This document shows, piece after piece, positions 23,601 to 34,755 of a DNA stretch of 64,000 nt; the stretch's first letter is position 1; the number at the start of each line of letters is the position of its first letter. A program made the translations under genes and the position numbers. The stretch spans positions 2,562,627 to 2,626,626 of the forward strand of contig NC_030990.1 in NCBI RefSeq assembly GCF_000149955.1. Direction: 5' to 3'. Source of the stretch: Fusarium oxysporum f. sp. lycopersici 4287. Lineage: Eukaryota; Ascomycota; Sordariomycetes; Hypocreales; Nectriaceae. Under the pieces are notes generated by a model. The model searched no databases. It saw nothing but the letters and a program-made list of their open reading frames with translations, and was not told the origin of the DNA.

Positions 23601-26600
23601 GGAAATGGCTTTACGAATAATGAGATCAAGTACCTAGTCGATACCATTGTGGGCAACCGTGAACCTAGTGCGAGAGCGGGCTGTGCCATGGCACTTGGGT
23701 CCATCCAAACTCAGGTGGGTGGCATGGCGGCCGGTTACCACCTGAAGACAATCCTCGGCATCTTAATGTCTCTTTGCAATGACCCTCACCCGGTGGTCCA
23801 TTTCTGGGCACTCGAAGCGCTGTCACTCGCATCCGATGCCTCGGGGCTAAGTTTTGCTGGCTACGTCCCCAGCACTTTAGGCATGCTTGTTCAGCTTTAT
23901 GTTTCAGAAACCCATCATGCCGAGATTTCCTCTGCAATTACAATGAATCTGGAGCTCGAACTTTCCACGACATCCGCTATCGCTCGTTGCGTTGATTCTC
24001 TCATTAACGTCCTGGGTCCTGACCTGCAGGATGCCACGAAGTCAAGAGAGCTGATATTCACTCTTGTTAACCGTTTCCGTGAGGAAGATGATTTGTTGGT
24101 ACAGCGGGCTGCGCTGGGCTGCCTTGAGCATTTGTCGCTTTACGCCCCTGGGCATATGCAGTTCGCTGACTACGTCAAGTTGCTTCAAAAGTACCTGATG
24201 TCTGAATCCACAACTTTACGAGATGTATCAGTGGATGGGATACACAATATGATGAAACGGAATCCACAGGACGTCCTCAGAGAAGCAGAGACTGGGTTTG
24301 AGGAACAGCTTTGGCTAGTCCTTGACACCGTTCCGTCTCATGACGGAATTCGCAACATCATCCGCAACTGGATGCATCATACATGTCTTACGGAGACCAA
24401 TGCTTGGCTTCAGAGATTCCAGGCTGTACTCAAGATGACAAGAGCACGGCCCAAGACAGAAGATACTCAATCTGGATCTAAAGGCAGTGGCCTACCCGAC
24501 TTGCAAGACGAGGAGGTTGCTGGATTCGCTGCTGCAGCTGGTGCTGCTAAAGATGAGAAGGAAACCAAGGCTACTTCTGAAGTTGAGCCTTTAAGATGGC
24601 AAGTAACGACCTTTGCACTGAGCTGCATCGATGAGATGTTCTTGATAATTGCAAAGGACGTGACTGCCAATGGAGAGTCCAAAGCCCAGAGCGATCTTCA
24701 GGGCAAGGTTGCAGATGTTGTTCGCATGGCGTTCTCGGCGTCAACCTCTAGTGTCTTGGAGCTCCGTATCTGGGGCCTGAAGATCATAGGAGACATACTC
24801 AAGATGTTTGGCAAAACACCCGATCCAGACTTTGAAGAGGCGATGTTGCTGGAGCAGTATCAGGCTCAAATCAGCTCCGCTCTTACCCCAGCATTTGCAG
24901 CCGACTCATCACCTGAACTTGCTTCAGAAGCAGTCAATGTCTGTGCTAGCTTCATCTCAATCGGTATTGTCACCGACGTGGATCGCATGGGTAGGATTCT
25001 CAAGACTCTTGTCAGCGCTCTAGAGAATTTCTCCAAAGATAGTGAGAATGCCGCGATTGGTGACCTGAAAAGCCTGAGTTCCAATGCGCAGGTCATGGTA
25101 AAGATATCGGTGTTCTCTGCTTGGGCGGAGCTCCAGGTTGCAAGCTCAGAGCAGAAATATCTCCTGGATGTGCTCAGGCCTCACATCGGCACATTGACGC
25201 CCCTTTGGTTGGAGTCACTTCGTGAGTTCGCACGACTTCGATTCGAGCCTGACATTTCGATGACCTTGGGACCCCCTTCACTCTCTGGGAGTCTCGACAC
25301 CATCTATGCAGCCCTGAACCGCGAGACATTGCTGCGGTTCTACCAGGATGCCTGGCTGAAGTTGGTAGATGCGATTGCCAGCTTAATCGAACAGGATAGT
25401 GAATTTGTGTTTGATGCCCTCGATGGAAAGGAATCAGATGGTCCCTCAGCGAGCGGCAAGAGCAAGAATTCCGATATCAATTACAGAGACGAGCCTGTGG
25501 CATTCTTCTTTGTTCTGTTCGGTCTGGCCTTTGAGGCGCTTGCCACGCGTTCTGGGCAAAGCGATTCTTTGGCTACGCACGAACAGACGCTAGCCATCCT
25601 TCAAGCCCTCAAGAAGATCCTCCACCCAAGTGTGTCTGGCCATGCTATCTACAGGCCGGATGTGTTTTCCGAGACCATGGACTTATTGGATCGCCTAGTG
25701 CTCACCGAGAGCCTCGACGTTCAAGGTGTGATCGTGGAGATCGCAAGCGTTCTGTGCATTGCGCACCCTTCTGCAAGGAGGCACGCCACTGAAGAGGGCG
25801 ACCTGTCTGATGATATTGACCAGCTCTTTGAGCTGACGCGAATCATCGTTCTTGTTCTTACGGGGCTTCTTCCAAATCTTTCCGAAGGGAACCAACCAGC
25901 TAGGCACCAGATGAACGAAGAAGCCATCCTTCTCGTACGGTCATCTCTCAACGCGCTCGTGGATGCTGCAGAGGTCTTTCCAGCTATCATCAAGACCGAT
26001 CTGCATGCTTGCATCATACACATCTTTGCCACAATTTTATCAACGCCTGGTTGCCAGGAGCTCATAGTCCCACAGTCCCTGTCCACACTGAAGCGTTTCG
26101 TCGGTAGCATGTCCAAGTCAAGAAGGAACCACAGCAATGGCGAGCCATCTTCCACAGATATTCAATTGCAGGGATGCCTACGCCGATTCCTGTCGATATA
26201 CCTCAACGCACAGAAGCGTGAGGCTCCTCAATCCCTTACTTGTGTCAAGAACTGTCTGCTGGCTACGACAATCCTCTTTACTGGAGGCCAGAATCACCTT
26301 CCAGCTTCTGAAGCTCTTGTGGCCCGTTATCTTGAGGAGTTGATGGACTGTCTCACTGATCGAATGGTATGTATTAGCCGGCTCACTTTCACCCCCCACT
26401 CTGGGGACATCAACTAACAATAGCCTATTTTAGACTGCCAAGATCGCGGCCAACTGCATTAAGTCGCTGCTGCTCCAGCCATCCCAGACCAGTGCTGATC
26501 TCAGCATTGCTCGTTACCTGTTTCCCCGACTTGTAGCCTTTGTGACTGATACAGACCCTGAGGATCCCGAGAATGCTAGGTCCTTGATTGCCCAGACTCT

Positions 26601-26913
26601 TTGCCAATACGTGGGCACGGGTGTTAGGGGTCGACATTTGGCCGCTATGGCAGTGGTGATCCCAACATTGATGGCCCGAGCAACAGCTGAAGGTGAGGAG
26701 GTATACCAAGAGACTAGCGCACGATTACTCGAGCTTGCCGCAATCGATCAGGAGATGTTCAGAGCAGTAGTAGGCGGCATGAGCGATGGTCAAAAGGGGT
26801 TCCTCGAAGAGGTAATTCGCTTCGGCAGGCAAAACACAGGCCATGTGAGCAAGGCTGCAACAGGAGAGTCCGGGCAACCAAGTATTGCACTGAAGATGGA
26901 CTTCGGAGGTTGA
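20670..26913 (+). CDS. LAA1: HEAT-repeat protein LAA1/HEATR5, AP-1 clathrin adaptor accessory factor
   Basis: Very large helical-repeat protein that helps the AP-1 clathrin adaptor localise to trans-Golgi/endosome membranes. Exon 1 is 20670-26366 and exon 2 is 26434-26913, joined by a 67-bp GT-AG intron, giving 2058 aa; yeast Laa1 and human HEATR5B are both about 2000 aa. The N-terminus carries the family block QFYLKKEIFQIINL, VIRNNLGKCLAHIFGIGD and KHAAIVCLGDVF, and HEAT-like helical pairs continue throughout. A charged linker (residues about 290-330, GKKTKKALKRQS) interrupts the array. Without the splice the frame stops shortly after the donor, so the last 160 codons are lost if the intron is missed. 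It is divergent from the TACO1-like gene. Confidence 0.93.
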
Positions 26914-28631
26914 TCTGACGTATATTTCACGAGGTGCCTATCCGTACAAGGGTGGGCGATGAGGTCGAGACATCATGAGCAAAGTTCAATTCCCAAAGCT
27001 AAGCTGCATTCCTTCTTGGCAAGCTTAAACTTATGTTCATTCTTCAGTCGGACATGCATACCTATTACCAAAAAAAAAAAAAAAAAAAAAAAGGACAAAG
27101 AACCGCACAAGACCACAAGCATCTATATTGAGACCGTCAGGGGCGTGTGACAGTGAAGCAGAAGCACCACTTGTCGTGCTAGACAAGCTGACAGGGGGAC
27201 GACAACGGGCGATGAACGGCAGCACGTACCAGACAGCGACCTACAGCTAAAGCCTGAGGTAGAATGATTCGATACGGTACGATTCAGCTGGCCCAACGGC
27301 CGGCGTGTCCCCGATAGAAAGATTGTGGAGTCACTTGTCATGTTACACAAGGATCGCTATAGCCTATTCACACAATGTTCTGGGCCAAACATGCATTGCA
27401 TTGCATTACATTACATTGCACGGGCGTAGCGCCAGTCACTGTACAGCATGCCCGGGGCTACCGGCAATATGCCGTGCTAACGATATCGACTGCATACGAT
27501 AGCAACATGCAAGTCTGAAAGTCGCGGAACTACCAATCAACAAGGTTCACTCTGTGTGAGAATGGGGTTATGACGGGGCTTTTTATACATGCAATGGAAT
27601 AGATATGGTTAATGGTTACACATATAATTATGGCGTCATGACACACCGAGATACAAGCACGAAGCACCTGTGGCCTCCTCCATCATGCGGTGTGCAACAA
27701 CAGCTCTGTTGTTTTACACAGCCCTCATCTCCCTGCTAGTGGCAGCCCAAGACATAGGTAGTGCTACTGTGCTCTGTAGCAGGCCGATAGCCCTACGAAT
27801 TTTCGGTTCGAGGTTCTAATTTTTAGCTTCCAAGCTAACATGGACTAGAGCTGGCCCACAGGGAAATAACACCGCGAATATTCGGGGGTTGTACGCACCA
27901 GCTTCTGGAACATCAGCTAACACGGTCAGGAATAGCATAGCCGTGACAGACTAGGCCCATACACTGGGCAATGCTAAGTTACTGAGTGAGAGCAACGAGA
28001 TAGGAAACCCCATCGTGAGGTGAGAGAACTCCACTGAAGAGAAGCACAGGTAGCCATGCATCCATCCAACAGTTGAGGCGAGCGCCAACAAGGGCTGGTT
28101 TGTTTTACGTTTACGTTTCTCTTTTGATCCGTTTGGCCAGAAACCCCGAATCAAAAGAAACAAGAGGCCTCCGCAGAATCTTGTTGGTCTGTGTCACCAT
28201 GGCATGGTGGGTATATTGTAGGGATGTCAGATATCAGAGATATTTTTCTTTCTTTTTCTGACTTCTCCACGCAATCTGGGCTAGACATTATCTGATCCTT
28301 GAGGATGCACGGCCTTTGCAAGGATTAATGATTTGGGCTGTGACGTTTCCTATAGTAGACCTAAGTGACAAAGATTTCACTGACATGCAGCTCTTTGACC
28401 TTGCGTCAGACTTTAGTGCTTGCTAGTCACGCAGTAGAACATGCCCATGTGGTCGTCAGTTAGGGACAAACGTAACGGCAACAATGATAATTCAACTCTT
28501 TGTACTTTGTTGGAGTGGTCACAAATTCCAGCTCTGGCCTGTCCGTCACTTGTTGTTAAGCAGCCCCTGACATTTATTGATAGACATACGCTGAAAGGTT
28601 TGAATCGTTCGTTTTCGTTCTATCCAGGACA
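26914..28631. other. Intergenic, 1.7 kb
   Basis: 3' flanks of LAA1 and the convergent RRM gene. Holds A23 (27070-27092) and an attgc/attac pentamer repeat (about 27391-27420). Small ORFs are unconvincing. No RNA gene recognised. Confidence 0.55.
27070..27092. repeat. A23 homopolymer
   Basis: Twenty-three A residues about 160 bp downstream of the LAA1 stop. There is no target-site duplication or retroposed coding trace beside it, so it is scored as a simple repeat rather than a retroelement tail. Confidence 0.85.
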
Positions 28632-30171
28632 TCAGTGCTTGTCATGATGATGGGAGGTTCCATCAACGATGACCAGCTTTTCATCCTTGACGCTGATCTC
28701 CTTTTCGGCGGATGCCTTTTTCGACGACAACTTCTTATCCACTTGCGACCCCGAAGATTTCCTGCATGAAGACGACTTCTTTTCTGTTGCCTTCTTTTTA
28801 TCAGATCCCGTTGGCTTAGTCCCTTTGTTCTTTGACCTTTGGGACTTCTCGTTCCGTCTTCGGCCATCATCTCTCCTGCGGGATGGAGCAGTTGGTACAT
28901 TTGCCTCGCTCCTCTCAGAGTCGGCCCAGTTTGACGATTCATGCGAAACGCTGGGCTCCCCAAGCCCTTCCACCTCTACATCCTCTCGAGTGGGTCGCGC
29001 TATCATTCTTCTGCCTTGGAAACGTGCTTTGTTGAACTGCTCCATCGCAATATTCGCTGCCGCGACGTTTTCAAAAACGACCAAGATGTAGCCCCTGAGG
29101 TAATTGCTGTCGCTGTTCTTGGGTATCTCGATGGATTCGATCTTGTCCTTGTCCACTTTGCGCCGAACCCAAGATTTGACTTCATCGGCTTCCGCTTGTT
29201 GCGGGAATGGCGACACACATAGCTTGCGTGTTTCCGGTACCGCGTATTCCGACCTATAGGATGGCTCCCCGCTGGAGAAGCTACAATTCGGGTAGTACCC
29301 TGGATGCTCACTAATACTTCGATAAGGAAGAGCAAGCTGGCTTCCTTCATGTTGGTATTGTGGAGAGTACGAGACTGCACCTGGTTTTGGGGGAAATAAC
29401 CGAGTACCGGTATCATTGTATGTGTAGTAGCTCCCCGGGCTGGCAGCCGCATAAGTTGCTGGAGTGTTTGTGGTTACTGTAACTGGTAGCTGCTGGGAGT
29501 AGCTTGGGTTCGAGAAAGACTGAGTGGTGAATCGGGGGCTGTTGCCCGGAGGGTAACTAGCTATGTAGTACTAGATTCAAAGAGTCATTACCATGTTCTC
29601 TTCAAAGCTTGTGTCTTCAGATAGGCCAGCTTACCTGCTCAGGTGCAGCAGAATACTGCGGAGACATAGCCATCGGAGTTGGCAGGAAATAGGGGCTGGG
29701 AGGTCTGGCTTGATACTGCAGTGTCTGTGAAATGACAGCTTGCGGTGGTGTAGCAAGCTCCTTGATTTTGATAGAATGCTCACGGTTTCTGTCGGACGCA
29801 ATGATCGAGCGACCTTTGAAAACACCACCGTTGAGAAGGGCTGCTACCACATTAGCTCGGCCAGATATTCGTCTTGCGAGATGTATGCTTACCCCATGCC
29901 CTTTCAAAGTTATCTCTTCCCCGGACTCGGACCCATCCTGAGGTACTGCTCTGGAAGACCTCGATATGGTCCACTACGCATGCCGTACGTGTCCAATCTT
30001 TCAACTCCTGCCACGAGGTTGCGAATGGTAACTGAAAGAATAGTTAGCTTTGTTACCGTAGCACAGGTCATAATGGATAGGGAAAGACCGCACGTTGCAA
30101 ATGGTAATGTAGTAGATGCCAGTCTCATCGCCGGGACCAACGTCCGCTTGGACTGTAGCTTCGGCAGGCAT
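28632..30171 (-). CDS. RNA-binding protein with two RRM domains and basic C-terminal tail
   Basis: Four exons, 30171-30094, 30031-29893, 29843-29635 and 29570-28632, encode 454 aa. RRM1 spans about residues 18-75 and is rebuilt by the first splice: RNP2-like YYITICNLPF, then RNP1-like GWVRVRGRDNFERAW. RRM1 continues past the second splice with LLNGGVFKGRSIIAS. A Tyr/Pro/Ser/Gln-rich low-complexity stretch (residues 110-250) follows. RRM2 lies at about 256-335 (RKLCVSPF as RNP2, RGYILVVF as RNP1). The last 100 residues are Lys/Arg/Ser-rich. The first intron uses a GTGCGG donor. The low-complexity stretch suggests an mRNP or granule protein; no specific orthologue is recognised. The start is the first in-frame ATG; an additional upstream exon cannot be excluded. 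Confidence 0.85.
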
Positions 30172-31598
30172 AGGATGAAGGAATCTGCACGAAGCCGACA
30201 AGTTTCCAGTTCCGAGCAGGTTCTTGCGTGATGCTACAAGAGTTTGGAAAGAAAGTCAAAAGTTGTGTGACGATGACACGAGAAGCAACTGGGAGTGCGC
30301 ACTAGAAAAGTGACAACTATGAGTTTGGTCAACTGTATTATCTCGTCACTGAATCGCGCTGCTCTCCAGGGCTCTGAATGAAGGCTCTTGGAAGCTTCGA
30401 ATTAGGCTCGATCATATTGTGAATCAATGGCAAGCAAAGGCCGTGTGTATGCTTTATATCCAGCTTCTCGCAACAGCTGGCATGAGAGCGGCAAGATAGA
30501 AGCAGAAGAGACAACAACCCGTCTAGCATCTTCCAAACGTTGCTTTTGAATCGTTCTTTACCAGCTCTGGATTCGCTTGCATTCGATCCCAGCCCGCGGG
30601 CCATAATTTGGGCGCCCCGGGGTCCGGAAAGGACACCGAAATATGGGCGATTTGCAGAGGCACATATCGTCTCAGTATTGAGAGAACGCCGAGAAACGTT
30701 GAGACTAACAAGTCTGGATCTGGCAAGCTCGCCTCCTCCTGGATGATTAACGGTGCAGTGTAACCCGAGATCCCTGTCGGCGTTTCGACATGCATCCTGA
30801 CTCTCAGCCTCGAGATGTGGGGTTCCAGCTAGAGGCAGATCGTCCGAAACCGTAGGGTTCAATGTCGTTGCGGAAGTAAGGGTGTTCATTTCGCGCTTGG
30901 ACGCTAGATAGAAATCTTCAAAAGGTGCAGGTTCTCGTAGACGTTGTTCCTCGACTCAGCTTTATGCCCAGGTGCTGTAGATCAATCCAAGCCACCAGCC
31001 GTAAATGTCTAGGCATGTCTCTCCCTGGTCGACATGCAGAGGACCGGGTTGAGTCCCGCGTGAGATAATGACATATCATATTGCGATCACTGCTCCACCA
31101 TTTGACGAAATATTAGTTAGCTCGGTGGTAGGTAGTGACAGATCCATCGACAATCAAGGCGATGATCGAATGCCCGGCGCAAGGTACCAAATTTCTCTCT
31201 TGATCTCACGGTGAGAAGAGCAGTGGCAGCCTGTAACTTGAGGTCTCTTTTCGCAACCATGCGTGCATGTCGCTTCCGTGGCGCCAACAAAACGTGGATT
31301 CGATTCGTTGCTTATTGGAGGTGCAATTTGCAAGCTGTCGCTACCACGAGAGAAGAGGAAACTACACGCCTTTTATGACAGCCTCGTTATGCAGTCATGC
31401 CCTTGACATCAAATGGAAGCGCCATTCGTGTAACATGACCCTAGCCACTGGAATGACTCAAATGCGGGATATCATCTCCGATAGAGTCTAGCCTTGTCCT
31501 TCCATCCTTTTTAACCTTACACGTGCCAAGCCGTAACCATTTCCTAAAGGCGGTGATTCAGTTTGTGCCGTACAGAGGTGGCCCTGGCGACGCTCCTT
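30172..31598. other. Intergenic, 1.4 kb
   Basis: 5' flank of the RRM gene and 3' flank of WDR8. A minus-strand ORF at 30338-30889 (183 codons, ATG start) overlaps open frames on both strands and shows no domain; it could be an unrecognised gene or a 5' exon of the RRM gene, but the sequence does not decide this. Confidence 0.45.
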
Positions 31599-33303
31599 CT
31601 ACACGTGCTTGAAAGAGAAGGTATCGTCCAAGGTGGATGTGTCGTCTGGCATCAGAGAAGATATGTCGACAGTATCTCCAAGATCCTGTACCGATCCCAT
31701 GGTTCTATCACCAACCGCCCCCTCACGCCATGGAGTCGGGCATTGTGCCCCATCTGAGCACGATACTAAGACTCCGTTTTGCGCGTCTGAGATCACCACA
31801 ACCGGGAATTCGGGGTCACTGTTGATCCATGTTGTTCTAGTCCTTCCAACAATCTTGCCGTTTGGTAGATGAGCGCCCAAAGAGACTGGCTTGGGACCTT
31901 CGGACAGCGGGTCCCAAACAAAGGACACACCGCGATACTTTTCATCTTGGCATGTCACCAGAAGAAGCTCACGGGCGGTGGGATGCCAATGAAAGTCCAC
32001 GACTGAGTGAAACATCAGTACTGCCCGGAGCTCAGCTGCGGTGACATCCCAGATCCACAGCGTGGTAGGGGTATCATCAAGCTTGGTAACTAACAGAGTT
32101 GAAGATGCGTCAAAGGCCAATGAAGAGCATCCAGCTCTGACCTCGTTAGGGATCTTGCCGTCGATCAGTCGGTTCGGAGGTGCAACCATCTGGTTCGCAC
32201 GAAGAAATGTATACGGGCTCCCTCCGTGGGACGAATCGTTCAGCTGCTCCTGCCAGACCTAGGATATTTTGTGAGAATCGAAGCAAGCCGTAGATGAAGT
32301 GAGCTCACCTGCAGGGTGTCCTTGGGGACAACCGTAGTGGGATGTACAAGTTTCAGGCCACCTCTCCATGTCTGCGTGCTGAGAGCGCCCACTGTTCTAC
32401 TGCCATCGCCCATGGCACATAGCGACGCGTCAGGACTGAGACTGCAATTCTTAATCCCCGTCTCGAGGTCGGCATCCTCGCCTCCCGTGATGCTGGACGC
32501 CCCAATAGAACGGAAAGGCTGGCCGTCGGGTGTGTAGAGCAAGAGATTATGCCCATGTGCCGGGGCGTCCCACAGCAGAAGCCATTGGCCGTCAGGAGTC
32601 CATTTCAAGCCATGAGCGTCGACTGTTTCCGGGTACCAAGATCGCAGAACTTGCCTCGATTTGGGATGGTGAATACTGATAGCATCTCGACCATTTGTTC
32701 GGGTCAAGATGGCAAGATGTGACGTCTGAGGTCGTACAGAAAAGCCCCTAGGGGCGGATGAGGGGAGGTAAAACTTGGGGTTGCCTATCTCGATAGCTTT
32801 AGAAGTTGATAGATCGAAAATGGAAAACTTGAGGCCAAATGCAGCACAGGCAAAGACCTCGTCATCGTGGGCGCCAAACTGCACAAGTGTCTGCTTTCCA
32901 CCTCCAACTGCAGGGTTCTTGATCGTGGCACGAAATGACGAGTCAACTATTGACGAGACATGAATCTGGTCGGCACTTGCAACAAGGATACGGGACGATG
33001 AAGGTGACCATGCGAGCGTGGTTACAGGGGTCGCGAGATCTGGGGGTAATTTGACCACATGCGCGATCGAAAGTGAGAGAGCCAAGCGCACTGTGATGCT
33101 CTGCGATGATAGTGTAGCAATAAATCTTCCGTCAGGGCTGGGCACGCAATGAGGTGATGCTGTGAATCCTGGTTAGTAGTGTTCAGTGTCTCGGGTGCTG
33201 TCTAAAAGGAGGAGAAGGGGGAGCCGAGCCCAGGAAATCAATGCATTCTAGAATTGGTATAGTAAGGTAGATTTCTACCTTTGAAGACACGTGAGGGATG
33301 CAT
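31599..33303 (-). CDS. WDR8: WD40 protein WDR8/WRAP73, spindle-pole/microtubule anchoring factor
   Basis: Homologue of fission yeast Wdr8 and human WRAP73, which act with Msd1/SSX2IP at spindle poles and centrosomes. Three exons, 33303-33279, 33159-32309 and 32258-31599, encode 511 aa. The tiny first exon gives MHPSRVFK, and the splice creates FKASPHCVPSPDGRFIATL, the family N-terminus. WD-like blades follow: TTLAWSPSSSRILVAS, HGLKWTPDGQWLLLW, LSPDASLCAMGDGSRTVG, LAFDASSTLLVTKLDDTPTTLWIWDV and FHWHPTARELLLVTC. The C-terminus after the propeller is acidic. It is divergent from the MOCS1-type gene across 1.45 kb. Confidence 0.88.
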
Positions 33304-34755
33304 CACGACTGTCACCTGAAGAAGTGTTGTAGATGAGAGGTGAGGAGTGAAATCTGGTAATCGAATCGTGAGGGCGGGGTTATAAAGTGGTTGACTACCA
33401 AAAGAAAAAGGGGAAGTCAGGCGACGGTCTCGCTAAAGCCTTTCTTCGATCTATCAAGTTCTCTTCGTGTTTTGATGGTCTTTAGCATCGATGCTCTTTG
33501 AGTGGTTCAGTTCTTCAATCTTCAATCTGATAGTGTAATGAGGAAGCAGTTAAAGGTGGGGGATGTTTTAATGTTTTGATATTTCCTCATCTGTGCTAGC
33601 GTCACCGGCTATCAAAGTGGAGGGTTCCTGATTTCAATGCGCTGAACAACCTAACCTTCCATTGTGTGGACAGGTACGTATATTGGTCAAGGAATCTTAT
33701 TTGCATTTATCAGTATAGACAACAGTAACTCATCTATTATTAAAATCTTGGGCATGCCAGCCTATAATGCTGTGTTGGGTGCGTTTGAATCAGGCGGCTA
33801 TATGCCTAGTACATCACAACCCGCCGTATAAATTGGCATCGGATCAGGTGTCTCTATCGATATCCATACTCATCTTCAACATTCAGTTGCGTATAAAGTC
33901 TTTAAGAAACTTGAGCTAGACGGCAGTATATATTTATATCATGCTAATTTCGACCTAAGCGGTCTGATTCTTATATCATTCGCAGGGTTCCCTTGCTTAA
34001 CAAACTGTAGTTCTTGGATTAGTACCTATGCGGAAATACTAATTTACGTATGATAAGGTATGGCGCATCATGGGAATGAATATCCTTACCCATACATAGG
34101 TCAGCTAGTGTTTCCTAATTGGTCATCAATTTAGGGTCCAATACGCATGTTCCATGATGAATTTGTATCATGCACACGAACAAGTCCCATGCATTCTGAA
34201 GTAGGCATTGAAAGAAGAGCCAATTCTATGTCGAACGAGTATTCCACCTGACTAGAATCCCCTGAAACAACATCATGAGTTCAGGCCGAACTGTCACCGC
34301 TGACAAGTTACAGTATCTTTATCATTCCACTTTCGAACTAACGTTACTGTTGCAGTCTGTGCAACTCCGCGGCTTAAACTAATGTTAGACTGGAGGCTAT
34401 TTCCATTACTCAGCGCGGGGATCGGATTGTGGCGAGCGGGCCCATGATAAGATTGGATAGCTCAAGAGGGACAGACACTTCATACTTGCGTATTTGACCT
34501 ATTTAGGTCATGATAGGTAGGTACCTAGGGTTGGAACTATTGTTAAACGAAGCGCCGACGGCCGACAGAGACACCAAGTCAGCTTATTCTTTCATTTGCC
34601 AACCTCTTTGCTCTTCTCTTCTCGTCATTGTCGCATCGTGATTGCGATAGCACGAAACGATGGAATCATAGCAAGCGAACCCCTCATATGTAACCATCTT
34701 TCTTCCCCCACTTGTCAAATACATAACTACTTAGGTATCATAACGCCTCAGAATT
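33304..34755. promoter_or_regulatory. Divergent intergenic region between WDR8 and the MOCS1-type gene
   Basis: 1.45 kb, AT-leaning in the middle. It contains the perfect 10-bp palindrome TAGGTACCTA at 34518-34527. The 34596-34755 stretch is pyrimidine-rich and probably the MOCS1 leader. No gene seen. Confidence 0.5.

Noticed and set aside
27070..27092. A23 tract as a retrotransposon or retrogene tail
   Set aside because: No target-site duplication, reverse-transcriptase trace or retrocopy upstream.
30338..30889. 183-codon minus-strand ORF upstream of the RRM gene
   Set aside because: Overlaps open frames on both strands, no domain, no clear splice link to the RRM gene. Left as a possibility only.
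31035..31062. Possible tRNA T-arm (ccgggttgagtcccgcg)
   Set aside because: Lacks the TTC-R-A T-loop core and no acceptor, D or anticodon arm could be folded around it.
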